A stretch of 5,061 nt of DNA, taken from assembly GCA_007133255.1 (NCBI GenBank), contig SLMY01000121.1, positions 1-5,061 on the forward strand, read 5' to 3'. Shown piece by piece: positions 1-4,925 of this stretch. A program made the translations under genes and the position numbers. Each line of letters opens with the position of its first letter. Position 1 is the stretch's first letter. The DNA comes from Clostridiales bacterium. GTDB lineage: Bacteria > Bacillota > Clostridia > Saccharofermentanales > UBA5734. The notes below the pieces were generated by a model. It worked only from the letters and a program-made list of their open reading frames with translations. It searched no databases and had not been told where the DNA came from.

Positions 1-1
1 A

Positions 2-817
2 GAAATCAATCAGCAGGGAGGCATTCAGGAGAGAATCACTTATGAAATGCCTTATAAGCAGTCAAAAATCAAAGTCAAGGTCGCCCTTGACGCGAGCGCT
101 AAAATGGTTGTTTACCAGGTGGACGCTGACTGGCATGAAGCGTTTTCAAAAGAGCAGGGTATTCCGGCTTTGAAGTTTAATCTGCCGTTCGCTTTTAAAA
201 CAAATGTCTATGATTATAAAATCGCCTGCGGTACTATTGAGCGTCCTTCGCTTGAGCATGATGTGCCGGCGCTGGGCCTGGGAGCCGCCTATAATAAAAA
301 GGCAGACCAGTCACTGGTTCTGCTGGCTGACAGTGTATATGCTTATCGCGGCGAGGAAAATTCGCTGAAACTGACCTTGCTGCGTGCTTCACAGTATCCG
401 GATCGGTACCCGGAATACGGAAAGCATGAATATAGAATTGGTGTGGGCCTTTGCGGCAAAAACGCGTATCACCAGGTTGATCATAGTTTCAGATATCCGC
501 TGCAGGCGATTACCAATACGTCGCATCAGGGGTCGCTGCCGCTTAGCCAGTCTTTACTGGCACTGAGCGATAATCTGGTTATGTCCGGCATGAAAATTTC
601 CGAGGATAACCAGTATCTGGTCTTGCGGGTGTATGAGGCAGCAGGCAAGTCCGGACAAGGATGGCTATCTGTTAAAGATCTGGCTGATATAACCGCTGCT
701 GATATTATCGAAAATAAGCTGGAACTTGAGCTGACAAGAAAAGATGACAAAGTTAGTTTTGATGTCCGGCCAAATGAAATGCTGACATTTAAATGTAAAC
801 TGAACCAGGCACAATAA
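2..817 (+). CDS. alpha-mannosidase, GH38 family, C-terminal part (5'-truncated by window edge)
   Basis: The reading frame is open from the first complete codon (base 2) to TAA at 815-817, giving about 271 residues with no upstream stop, so the true start lies outside the window. The ATG at 47 is internal: residues before it (ERITYE) continue smoothly and no good ribosome site precedes it. The protein matches the C-terminal beta-sandwich domains of glycoside hydrolase family 38. Landmarks include LKFNLPF, CGTIERP followed by HDVPALG, a VLLADSVYAY segment (family form: VALLNDxKYGY), LKLTLLRASQYPD, GKHEYRIGVGL, and near the end VMSGMKISEDNQYLVLRVYE. GH38 enzymes remove terminal alpha-linked mannose from oligosaccharides; the Zn-binding catalytic N-terminal domain is not in view. 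Lack of membrane segments here fits a cytoplasmic enzyme, but the N-terminus is unseen. The isomerase and kinase downstream suggest that the released sugar is mannose. Family assignment is firm; substrate linkage is unknown. Confidence 0.9.
   Translation, partial: EINQQGGIQERITYEMPYKQSKIKVKVALDASAKMVVYQVDADWHEAFSKEQGIPALKFNLPFAFKTNVYDYKIACGTIERPSLEHDVPALGLGAAYNKKADQSLVLLADSVYAYRGEENSLKLTLLRASQYPDRYPEYGKHEYRIGVGLCGKNAYHQVDHSFRYPLQAITNTSHQGSLPLSQSLLALSDNLVMSGMKISEDNQYLVLRVYEAAGKSGQGWLSVKDLADITAADIIENKLELELTRKDDKVSFDVRPNEMLTFKCKLNQAQ
785..796. repeat. 12-bp perfect palindrome inside the end of the mannosidase gene
   Basis: ACATTTAAATGT is a perfect 12-bp palindrome about 20 bases before the mannosidase stop codon. 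It encodes ordinary residues (TFK), and chance in an AT-rich stretch could explain it. It could also be an operator half-hidden in coding sequence, because regulators of the GntR/LacI-chimera type bind AT-rich dyads. Weak support. Confidence 0.25.
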
Positions 818-864
818 TCCAGGATAATAACCGCGAAATGAGCATTCAGATAAACTGGGAAAAA

Positions 865-903
865 TCGTTCGCCCGGCAGGCGTTCAGCAGCCGGGCAGAA
901 CGA
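865..903. terminator. strong bulged hairpin; terminator-shaped on the - strand
   Basis: The left arm TCGTTC-GCCCGGC (865-877) pairs with GCCGGGC (890-896), then GAACGA (898-903), with one unpaired A at 897 and a 12-nt loop. That makes 13 base pairs, 7 of them an uninterrupted all-GC block. On the + strand the stem is followed by ACATTTCT and no U-run, so it is not a canonical terminator for the mannosidase transcript. It could instead be an mRNA-stabilising or processing structure between mannosidase and isomerase messages. Read on the - strand, the stem is followed directly by five T (complement of 860-864), the shape of an intrinsic terminator against antisense transcription. No minus-strand gene is seen that would need it. 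Confidence 0.5.
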
Positions 904-912
904 AACATTTCT

Positions 913-924
913 AAAGAAGTGAGG
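913..924 (+). promoter_or_regulatory. ribosome binding site of the isomerase, in a 12-mer shared with the kinase gene
   Basis: AAAGAAGTGAGG ends 8 nt before the ATG at 933. The identical 12-mer occurs at 3813-3824, ending 6 nt before the kinase ATG, and TTTCT precedes both copies. GTGAGG is an imperfect Shine-Dalgarno match. Sharing it between two enzymes that would act in sequence may mean matched translation rates, or may just reflect ribosome-site convergence. Confidence 0.6.
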
Positions 925-932
925 TCCATTTT

Positions 933-1487
933 ATGAAAAGATCAGAGATTAACCAGGCCATTCAAAGTGCTATGAAAGCGTTTAAGACACATCACTGGTT
1001 TTTGCCGCCAAATCCAAAGTGGGATGTGACCGACTTCGGACTGCGTGATTTTGCTCGTTCAGGTCTTGTTTCTGTTAATCTGGCGGAGGAGCCTGAGTAT
1101 TGCGAGAAAATTATGTTTGTCCAGAAAAATCAGGTAACCCCCGACCATTACCATGCCAGCAAAAAAGAGGATATCATCTGCCGGTTCGGTCAGCTGGCCA
1201 TTCAGCTGATATCTGACCAGGCGCAGGTTGACGTCAAGATCAACGGTGAAATCAAAACAGTTCCGACCGATCAGGAAGTAGTCCTGCACGCCGGGGAGCG
1301 GATCACACTGACGCAGCATGTCAGGCATGCTTTTTGGGCCTTATCTGATTACGCGATTGTAGGTGAAGTATCAACTGCCAACGACGACGCGCATGACAAC
1401 TTTTTTAACGATCAGAACGTTGGCCGCTTTAGTGAGATTGAAGAAGACGAAAAACCGTTCATCAAATTGGCCAGTGAATCGTGTTGA
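933..1487 (+). CDS. D-lyxose / D-mannose ketol-isomerase (cupin family)
   Basis: This 184-residue protein has the D-lyxose isomerase cupin pattern: MKRSEIN at the start, FLPP around residue 23, then TPDHYHASKKEDII (69-82), with H72, H74 and E79 as likely divalent-metal ligands. A later histidine, H132 in RHAFWA, is the expected fourth ligand, preceded by LHAGERITL (118-126). Family members interconvert D-lyxose and D-xylulose and also D-mannose and D-fructose, usually with Mn2+. The length fits the short forms of the family (roughly 165-190 residues); the E. coli-type form is longer. No signal peptide is seen, so it is cytoplasmic. The start at 933 is supported by GTGAGG at 919-924 and the family-typical MKRSEIN. 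Next to an alpha-mannosidase and a PfkB kinase, mannose-to-fructose conversion is the likely physiological job, but D-lyxose cannot be excluded. The regulator starts 13 nt after the stop, implying cotranscription. Confidence 0.85.
   Translation: MKRSEINQAIQSAMKAFKTHHWFLPPNPKWDVTDFGLRDFARSGLVSVNLAEEPEYCEKIMFVQKNQVTPDHYHASKKEDIICRFGQLAIQLISDQAQVDVKINGEIKTVPTDQEVVLHAGERITLTQHVRHAFWALSDYAIVGEVSTANDDAHDNFFNDQNVGRFSEIEEDEKPFIKLASESC
1315..1335 (+). other. intragenic hairpin followed by T-run within the isomerase gene
   Basis: AGCATG (1315-1320) and CATGCT (1326-1331) form a 6-bp stem with a 5-nt loop, and four more T follow the paired T (1332-1335). This looks like a small intrinsic terminator, but it lies inside codons for the conserved QHVRHAFWA segment with the metal-ligand histidine. 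The coding constraint may fully explain it. If active, it would reduce readthrough into the regulator gene. Confidence 0.25.
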
Positions 1488-1500
1488 AAGCGTGAATAAT

Positions 1501-2634
1501 ATGATTCGTAAAGGTACATCAACCCCTATTCATCAGCAGATTCTAGATTATATTCGCAAGGGAATCGCGGACGGGCAGTTTTCTCCCGGCAGCAGGCTGC
1601 CGACAGAAGATGAGTGGTGTGAACAGCTGAAAGTCAGCCGCTACCCGCTTCGACAGGCGATGGCGACACTTGAGCGCGACGGGCTGGTTGAGCGTATCCG
1701 CGGCAAGGGAACATTTGTCAAAGCGGTCTTGCCGTCTCAATCAGATCAGGAAGTTAAAAAGATTATTGCCCTGATTCTTCCTGACGTCAATAACGAATAT
1801 GTTAATGAAATCCTCAAAGGCTTTATTGATGCTGCCTCAGAAGAGAACTTCGCGGTTCTGACCGGTATCAGCAGCGTTGACACGTCTGAACAGCATACAA
1901 TTTCGCGAGCAATAAAGGCCGGCGCTCGGGGAATTGTGCTGTTTCCCGCCTCGTTTGAACTTGATGAGACTATTCTGGAGCTGGAAAAAAAGGACCTTTA
2001 CCTATCGTTTATTGACTGTAATCCGGGCTTCGAGCATGTTGATTTTATTTCGTCCGATAATATCAGCGGCGGCTTTATCGCCGCACGGCATCTTTATACA
2101 CAGGGATTTCGTCATGCCGCGTTCCTGGGCAATACAATCAAGGCTTCATCGGTTCAGGACAGACTGCAAGGCTTTATCCGTGGTTTGAATCAGTATCATA
2201 TGAATTTTATCAATCCGCTGGTGCAGGACAGACCATGGCCTTTGCCGGCGGAATCACTCGGTGAGATAGACTTCAGCACCACATCGTTTTTCCGTGATCT
2301 GGATGCCTATTTAGCCCACACGCCACTGGGCCTGTTTTGTGAAAATGACGCGACCGCTTTGGCGGTCATGAATGATTTAACTGATAAAGGTGTCAAGCTT
2401 GGCAGTGAGATTGGCATGATCGGCTTTGATAATACATCAGCCGCCAGATATGCCAGCCTGCCGCTGACAACGGTCGCGCAAAATGGTCTGTTGATTGGCG
2501 CTACAGCGGCTAAAACAGCGATTTCCCGCATCATAAGCGGCAGCAGGCAAAGCATTCGCCATATGCTGCCAACCCAGATTATTATCCGTAGTTCCTGCGG
2601 TGAGAACATGACCGCGGCCAGATCAAACAGGTAG
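1501..2634 (+). CDS. GntR-family transcriptional regulator with LacI-type sugar-binding domain (AraR-like architecture)
   Basis: From the ATG at 1501 the protein has 377 residues. Residues 1-75 are a GntR winged helix: TPIHQQILDYIRKGIADGQFSPGSRLP, then EDEWCEQLKVSRYPLRQAMATLERDGLVERIRGKGTFV. Residues about 86-365 form a LacI/periplasmic-binding-type effector domain, with IIALILPDVNNEY (88-100), a GARGIVLFP strand, SSDNISGG, ENDATALAVMNDL (281-293), GMIGFDNT (305-312) and LTTVAQ. This chimera is the layout of B. subtilis AraR, a sugar-released repressor. The frame is open back to an ATG at 1363, but that stretch overlaps the isomerase gene and encodes non-family residues. The ATG at 1501 begins right at the winged helix, with a weak GAAAG ten nt upstream. 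It sits mid-cluster 13 nt after the isomerase stop, so it is probably autoregulated. The effector is plausibly mannose, fructose or lyxose; this is inference, and arabinose specificity is not indicated. Confidence 0.9.
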   Translation: MIRKGTSTPIHQQILDYIRKGIADGQFSPGSRLPTEDEWCEQLKVSRYPLRQAMATLERDGLVERIRGKGTFVKAVLPSQSDQEVKKIIALILPDVNNEYVNEILKGFIDAASEENFAVLTGISSVDTSEQHTISRAIKAGARGIVLFPASFELDETILELEKKDLYLSFIDCNPGFEHVDFISSDNISGGFIAARHLYTQGFRHAAFLGNTIKASSVQDRLQGFIRGLNQYHMNFINPLVQDRPWPLPAESLGEIDFSTTSFFRDLDAYLAHTPLGLFCENDATALAVMNDLTDKGVKLGSEIGMIGFDNTSAARYASLPLTTVAQNGLLIGATAAKTAISRIISGSRQSIRHMLPTQIIIRSSCGENMTAARSNR

Positions 2635-2661
2635 ATCAATGAACCGATAACCCATCAGTCC

Positions 2662-2666
2662 AGGAG
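2662..2666 (+). promoter_or_regulatory. ribosome binding site of the URO-D-like gene
   Basis: AGGAG at 2662-2666 lies 7 nt before the ATG at 2674 and is a near-consensus Shine-Dalgarno site. The gap of 39 nt after the regulator stop shows no hairpin or T-run, consistent with continued transcription from the regulator gene. Confidence 0.75.
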
Positions 2667-2673
2667 ACTTGCG

Positions 2674-3723
2674 ATGAAACATTTTGAACCCGATTACCGG
2701 CATATTGTCAACGCGGCCCGAAATATTCCGGCCGAACGATTACCGCTGTATGAGCATCTGATCAGTACCGGGCACATGGAGAAAATACTCGGATATGAGT
2801 TTGCCGGTCTGATCCAGGGAGACTTCGCTGACAAACAGGCGTTTTTCAGAGCCTACTGCGACTTTTTTAAAACAATGGGCTACGATACAGTAAGCTTTGA
2901 ATGCTGTATCGGGGCAGTTATGCCGGGCAGCGGCGCTCTGGGGTCGCATGTGGACGGCGCGATTAAAACCCGGGAAGATTTTGACCGCTATCCCTGGGAT
3001 GAGATACCACAGCGATTCTGGAACGCTTACAAAGAACAGTTTGACGCGCTGGCCAGTGTGATGCCGGACGGGATGAAAGCAATCGGCGGTCCGGGTAACG
3101 GCATTTTTGAGTGTGTTCAGGATATAACCGGTTTTGAGGATTTGTGTTATATAAAAATTGATGACCCGGAGCTTTACGCTGATTTGTTTCGCCAGATCGG
3201 TGAGAACAACCGGCTGATCTGGCAGCAGTTTCTTGATAGATACAGTGACCTTTACTGTGTCATGCGGTTTGGCGATGATCTTGGGTTTAAGAGCACAACG
3301 CTGCTGTCGGCAGACGATATTCGCGAACATATTGTTCCGGCTTATAAGCGTATTATTGATCAGGTTCATGCTAAAGGCCGACCCTTCCTGCTTCATTCCT
3401 GTGGCCATATCTTTAATGTGATGGAAGACCTGATTCAAGTCGCCGGGATTGACGCCAAGCATTCTAATGAAGATCAGATCGCCCGGTTCCCGGTCTGGGC
3501 CGAGATGTACGGTGATCGAATCGGTAATTTTGGCGGCATAGACACAGACGCTGTCTGCCAGCTTGACCGACCAAGCATGCAGGCTTATATTCAGGATGTA
3601 CTGACCCGTTGCGAGGGCAGGGGCGGCATCGCGTTTGGCTCCGGCAACTCAATTCCGGATTATGTTCCGATTGAAGGCTATATCAATATGGTTGAGACGG
3701 TCAGAACCTGGCGGGGCGAATGA
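2674..3723 (+). CDS. uroporphyrinogen-decarboxylase-superfamily (URO-D/MtaA-like) protein of unknown function
   Basis: The 349-residue product has the URO-D superfamily TIM-barrel pattern: RLPLYEHLISTGHMEKILG near the start (22-40), FGDDLGFKSTTLLSADDIREHIVPAYKRI (199-227), LLHSCGHIFNVMEDLI (239-254), FGGID (286-290) and a C-terminal GSGNSIPDYVPIEGY (322-336). It is unlikely to be haem-pathway HemE: the PVWxMRQAGR substrate signature is absent and no haem genes are nearby. The HSCGH motif (H241, C243, H245) resembles the HxC part of the zinc site in the methylcobamide methyltransferases MtaA/MtbA. The distal cysteine those enzymes supply near the C-terminus appears replaced by the GSGNS segment (S323 or N325). 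Similar proteins are, to my knowledge, found in sugar gene clusters with no settled function. Neighbours here are an AraR-like regulator and a PfkB kinase. No corrinoid-binding partner is visible. Superfamily is confident; reaction is unknown. Confidence 0.8.
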   Translation: MKHFEPDYRHIVNAARNIPAERLPLYEHLISTGHMEKILGYEFAGLIQGDFADKQAFFRAYCDFFKTMGYDTVSFECCIGAVMPGSGALGSHVDGAIKTREDFDRYPWDEIPQRFWNAYKEQFDALASVMPDGMKAIGGPGNGIFECVQDITGFEDLCYIKIDDPELYADLFRQIGENNRLIWQQFLDRYSDLYCVMRFGDDLGFKSTTLLSADDIREHIVPAYKRIIDQVHAKGRPFLLHSCGHIFNVMEDLIQVAGIDAKHSNEDQIARFPVWAEMYGDRIGNFGGIDTDAVCQLDRPSMQAYIQDVLTRCEGRGGIAFGSGNSIPDYVPIEGYINMVETVRTWRGE

Positions 3724-3733
3724 TGTTATGGGT

Positions 3734-3739
3734 TATAAT
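3734..3739 (+). promoter_or_regulatory. possible -10 promoter element ahead of the kinase gene
   Basis: TATAAT is a perfect -10 hexamer just after the URO-D-like stop codon. No convincing -35 box lies 16-18 nt upstream (that stretch is GC-rich coding sequence), and the TG of an extended -10 is misplaced by two bases. An internal promoter for the kinase and downstream genes is possible but weakly supported. Confidence 0.25.
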
Positions 3740-3751
3740 AAAACGGCAAAG

Positions 3752-3764
3752 ATTGTTCAACAAT
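3752..3764. promoter_or_regulatory. operator-like dyad ATTGTT-C-AACAAT
   Basis: A perfect 6+6 inverted repeat around one central C lies in the 107-nt gap before the kinase. If the TATAAT at 3734 is used, the dyad falls just downstream of the expected transcription start, a usual place for a repressor site. The 1-nt centre argues for a protein-binding dyad over a hairpin. The cluster regulator is the natural candidate, but no second identical copy is seen in the window. Confidence 0.35.
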
Positions 3765-3812
3765 AAGCTATGAAAAACAAAGACTTATGGGCACAGATCG
3801 TATCTTTCTGTC

Positions 3813-3824
3813 AAAGAAGTGAGG
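3813..3824 (+). promoter_or_regulatory. ribosome binding site of the kinase (decides its start)
   Basis: AAAGAAGTGAGG, continued by GTGA, matches the anti-Shine-Dalgarno region as GAGGGTGA and ends 6 nt before the ATG at 3831. This favours ATG 3831 over the in-frame GTGs at 3819 and 3825, which lie within the site itself. The same 12-mer precedes the isomerase gene. Confidence 0.7.
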
Positions 3825-3830
3825 GTGAAA

Positions 3831-4859
3831 ATGAAACATAAAAAAGGAATCGCTGTTGCCGGCAACGCGATCATTGACTACTACAAAGAAATAGAGGCCT
3901 ATCCACAGCATTCATCACTGACAACGATCCGGCAGATAAAAAAAGATCTGGGCGGGGCCTTGTGCAACTGCGCCATTGACCTGGCGAAAATTGACCCGGA
4001 TATGCCCGTTGACGCGATTGGACTTTGTGGTTCAGATGATGCCGGAGACTATATTATTAACCAGATGTCAGCTTTCAAGAATATCAGGATGGATCAGATC
4101 CATCGTATCGGTGAAACCAGTTTTACCGATGTCATGGTTGACAGAAAAAATCGTACACGAACTTTTTTCCAGTTCCGTGGCGCTAACGCTTTTCTCGATA
4201 TAGAACATTTTGATTTTAGTTTGCTGCAGGCAGATATACTCCATGTCGCCTATATTCTTTTGCTTGACACACTGGATCAGCCCGATTCTGAGTATGGCAC
4301 CCGAATGGCCAGACTTCTTGACAAGGCGAGAAAACAAGGCCTAAAAACATCCATTGATGTTGTCAGCGAAGAATCCGACCGCTTTAAAACCCTAGTGCCG
4401 CCGGCGCTCAAATATGTCGATTACTGTATCGTCAATGAAACGGAATCATCTAAAACAACCGGTATTCCTGTGCGCGATGAAAACCACAATCTGCTGGTGG
4501 AGCGGGTGATTGACAACTGCAGGGCGCTTTTTGAATACGGTGTGAAAGAGTGGGTGGTGATTCATTCGCGTGAGGGTGCGGTTGGCATGGATCAGGCCGG
4601 ACATGTGACGAAAATGCCATCCATTGCAATCCCCGAAAAGCAGATTATCAATACCACAGGCGCTGGCGACGCATTTCTCTCAGGTGCCCTATACGCCGCC
4701 TGGTCTGGCCGAAACCTGGAAACAGCGCTTAAAATGGGCATTGCCTCAGCCAGCAGTTCACTGCTTGGCGCTAACGCGACCGAGGGTATCATCAGGCATG
4801 ACCAGCTGCTTGATTTTTATCATCAGTATGATGCAGAAGCATGGTCATGCTTCCAATGA
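3831..4859 (+). CDS. PfkB/ribokinase-family sugar kinase, probable fructokinase role
   Basis: The 342-residue protein has the PfkB fold markers in order. GIAVAGNAIIDYY is at the N-terminus (6-18, with D16 as likely sugar contact), the di-glycine LGGALCNCAIDLAKI is at 40-54, SIDVVSEES at 174-182, and CIVNETES at 199-206. The C-terminal signature is NTTGAGDAFLSGAL (274-287), with D280 as catalytic base and GAGD as anion hole. Length is slightly above the usual 300-330 residues. Family members phosphorylate fructose, ribose, KDG, tagatose-6-phosphate and others; sequence alone does not decide. In this context, fructose made from mannose by the isomerase is the most economical substrate; xylulose from lyxose is an alternative. 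The start is set by the ribosome site at 3813-3824. The last codons before the stop contain an 18-bp inverted repeat. Confidence 0.85.
   Translation: MKHKKGIAVAGNAIIDYYKEIEAYPQHSSLTTIRQIKKDLGGALCNCAIDLAKIDPDMPVDAIGLCGSDDAGDYIINQMSAFKNIRMDQIHRIGETSFTDVMVDRKNRTRTFFQFRGANAFLDIEHFDFSLLQADILHVAYILLLDTLDQPDSEYGTRMARLLDKARKQGLKTSIDVVSEESDRFKTLVPPALKYVDYCIVNETESSKTTGIPVRDENHNLLVERVIDNCRALFEYGVKEWVVIHSREGAVGMDQAGHVTKMPSIAIPEKQIINTTGAGDAFLSGALYAAWSGRNLETALKMGIASASSSLLGANATEGIIRHDQLLDFYHQYDAEAWSCFQ
4836..4853. repeat. inverted repeat GAAGCATG-GT-CATGCTTC at the end of the kinase gene
   Basis: Perfect 8+8 dyad with a 2-nt centre, lying in the last codons (EAWSC) just before the TGA at 4857. As RNA it would fold with GAAGC/GCTTC as stem and an 8-nt loop. 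No U-run follows, so it is not a standard terminator. It may be an operator or mRNA-end structure. Confidence 0.45.
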
Positions 4860-4866
4860 TATATCA
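4857..4866. repeat. palindrome TGATATATCA over the kinase stop codon
   Basis: A perfect 10-bp palindrome begins at the TGA stop. Its ATATCA half also pairs with TGATAT at 4877-4882, 10 nt apart, making an overlapping larger dyad. It may be a protein-binding site; AT-rich chance is possible. Confidence 0.3.
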
Positions 4867-4881
4867 GCAGATAACGTGATA

Positions 4882-4903
4882 TTTTGTGCCTGTCAGCACA
4901 AAA
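4882..4903. promoter_or_regulatory. operator-like or hairpin dyad TTTTGTGC-N6-GCACAAAA
   Basis: A perfect 8+8 inverted repeat with a 6-nt centre ends 9 nt before the AGGAGG of the next gene. Its TTTGT...ACAAA outline loosely resembles the AT-rich AraR operator style (ATTTGTACGTACAAAT), though the spacing differs. As RNA it would be a stable 8-bp hairpin just upstream of the ribosome site. It could be an operator or a structure influencing expression of the downstream gene. No U-run of terminator type follows. Confidence 0.45.
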
Positions 4904-4912
4904 CCAGATGCC

Positions 4913-4918
4913 AGGAGG
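4913..4918 (+). promoter_or_regulatory. consensus ribosome binding site of the last gene
   Basis: AGGAGG with a 7-nt spacer to the ATG at 4926. It favours that ATG over the adjacent in-frame ATG at 4929 and supports the partial reading frame being a real gene. Confidence 0.85.
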
Positions 4919-4925
4919 AAACAAC

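Noticed and set aside
47..49. ATG at 47 as the start of the first gene
   Set aside because: The frame is open to the window edge, the residues before the ATG read as continuous protein, and the product is only the C-terminal part of a GH38 enzyme.
818..932. Promoter for the isomerase in the 115-nt gap
   Set aside because: AT-rich patches such as GATAAT near 824 lack a well-spaced -35 partner, so no promoter could be supported.
1363..1500. Longer N-terminus for the regulator starting at 1363
   Set aside because: It overlaps the isomerase gene by 125 bases in another frame, encodes low-complexity non-family residues, and the GntR domain begins precisely at ATG 1501.
2740..3462. 240-codon open frame on the - strand
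   Set aside because: It lies wholly opposite the URO-D-like gene, has no recognisable domain, and is explained as a mirror of a codon-biased gene.
2674..3723. Annotation as haem-pathway uroporphyrinogen decarboxylase (HemE)
   Set aside because: The PVWxMRQAGR substrate-binding signature is missing and the neighbours are sugar genes, so only superfamily membership is supported.
3819..3830. GTG at 3819 or 3825 as kinase start
   Set aside because: Both lie within the Shine-Dalgarno site that is ideally placed for ATG 3831.
4653..4680. N in place of D at the start of the kinase signature (NTTGAGD) as an unusual substitution
   Set aside because: N is an accepted residue at that position in the PfkB family signature, and the catalytic GAGD is intact.
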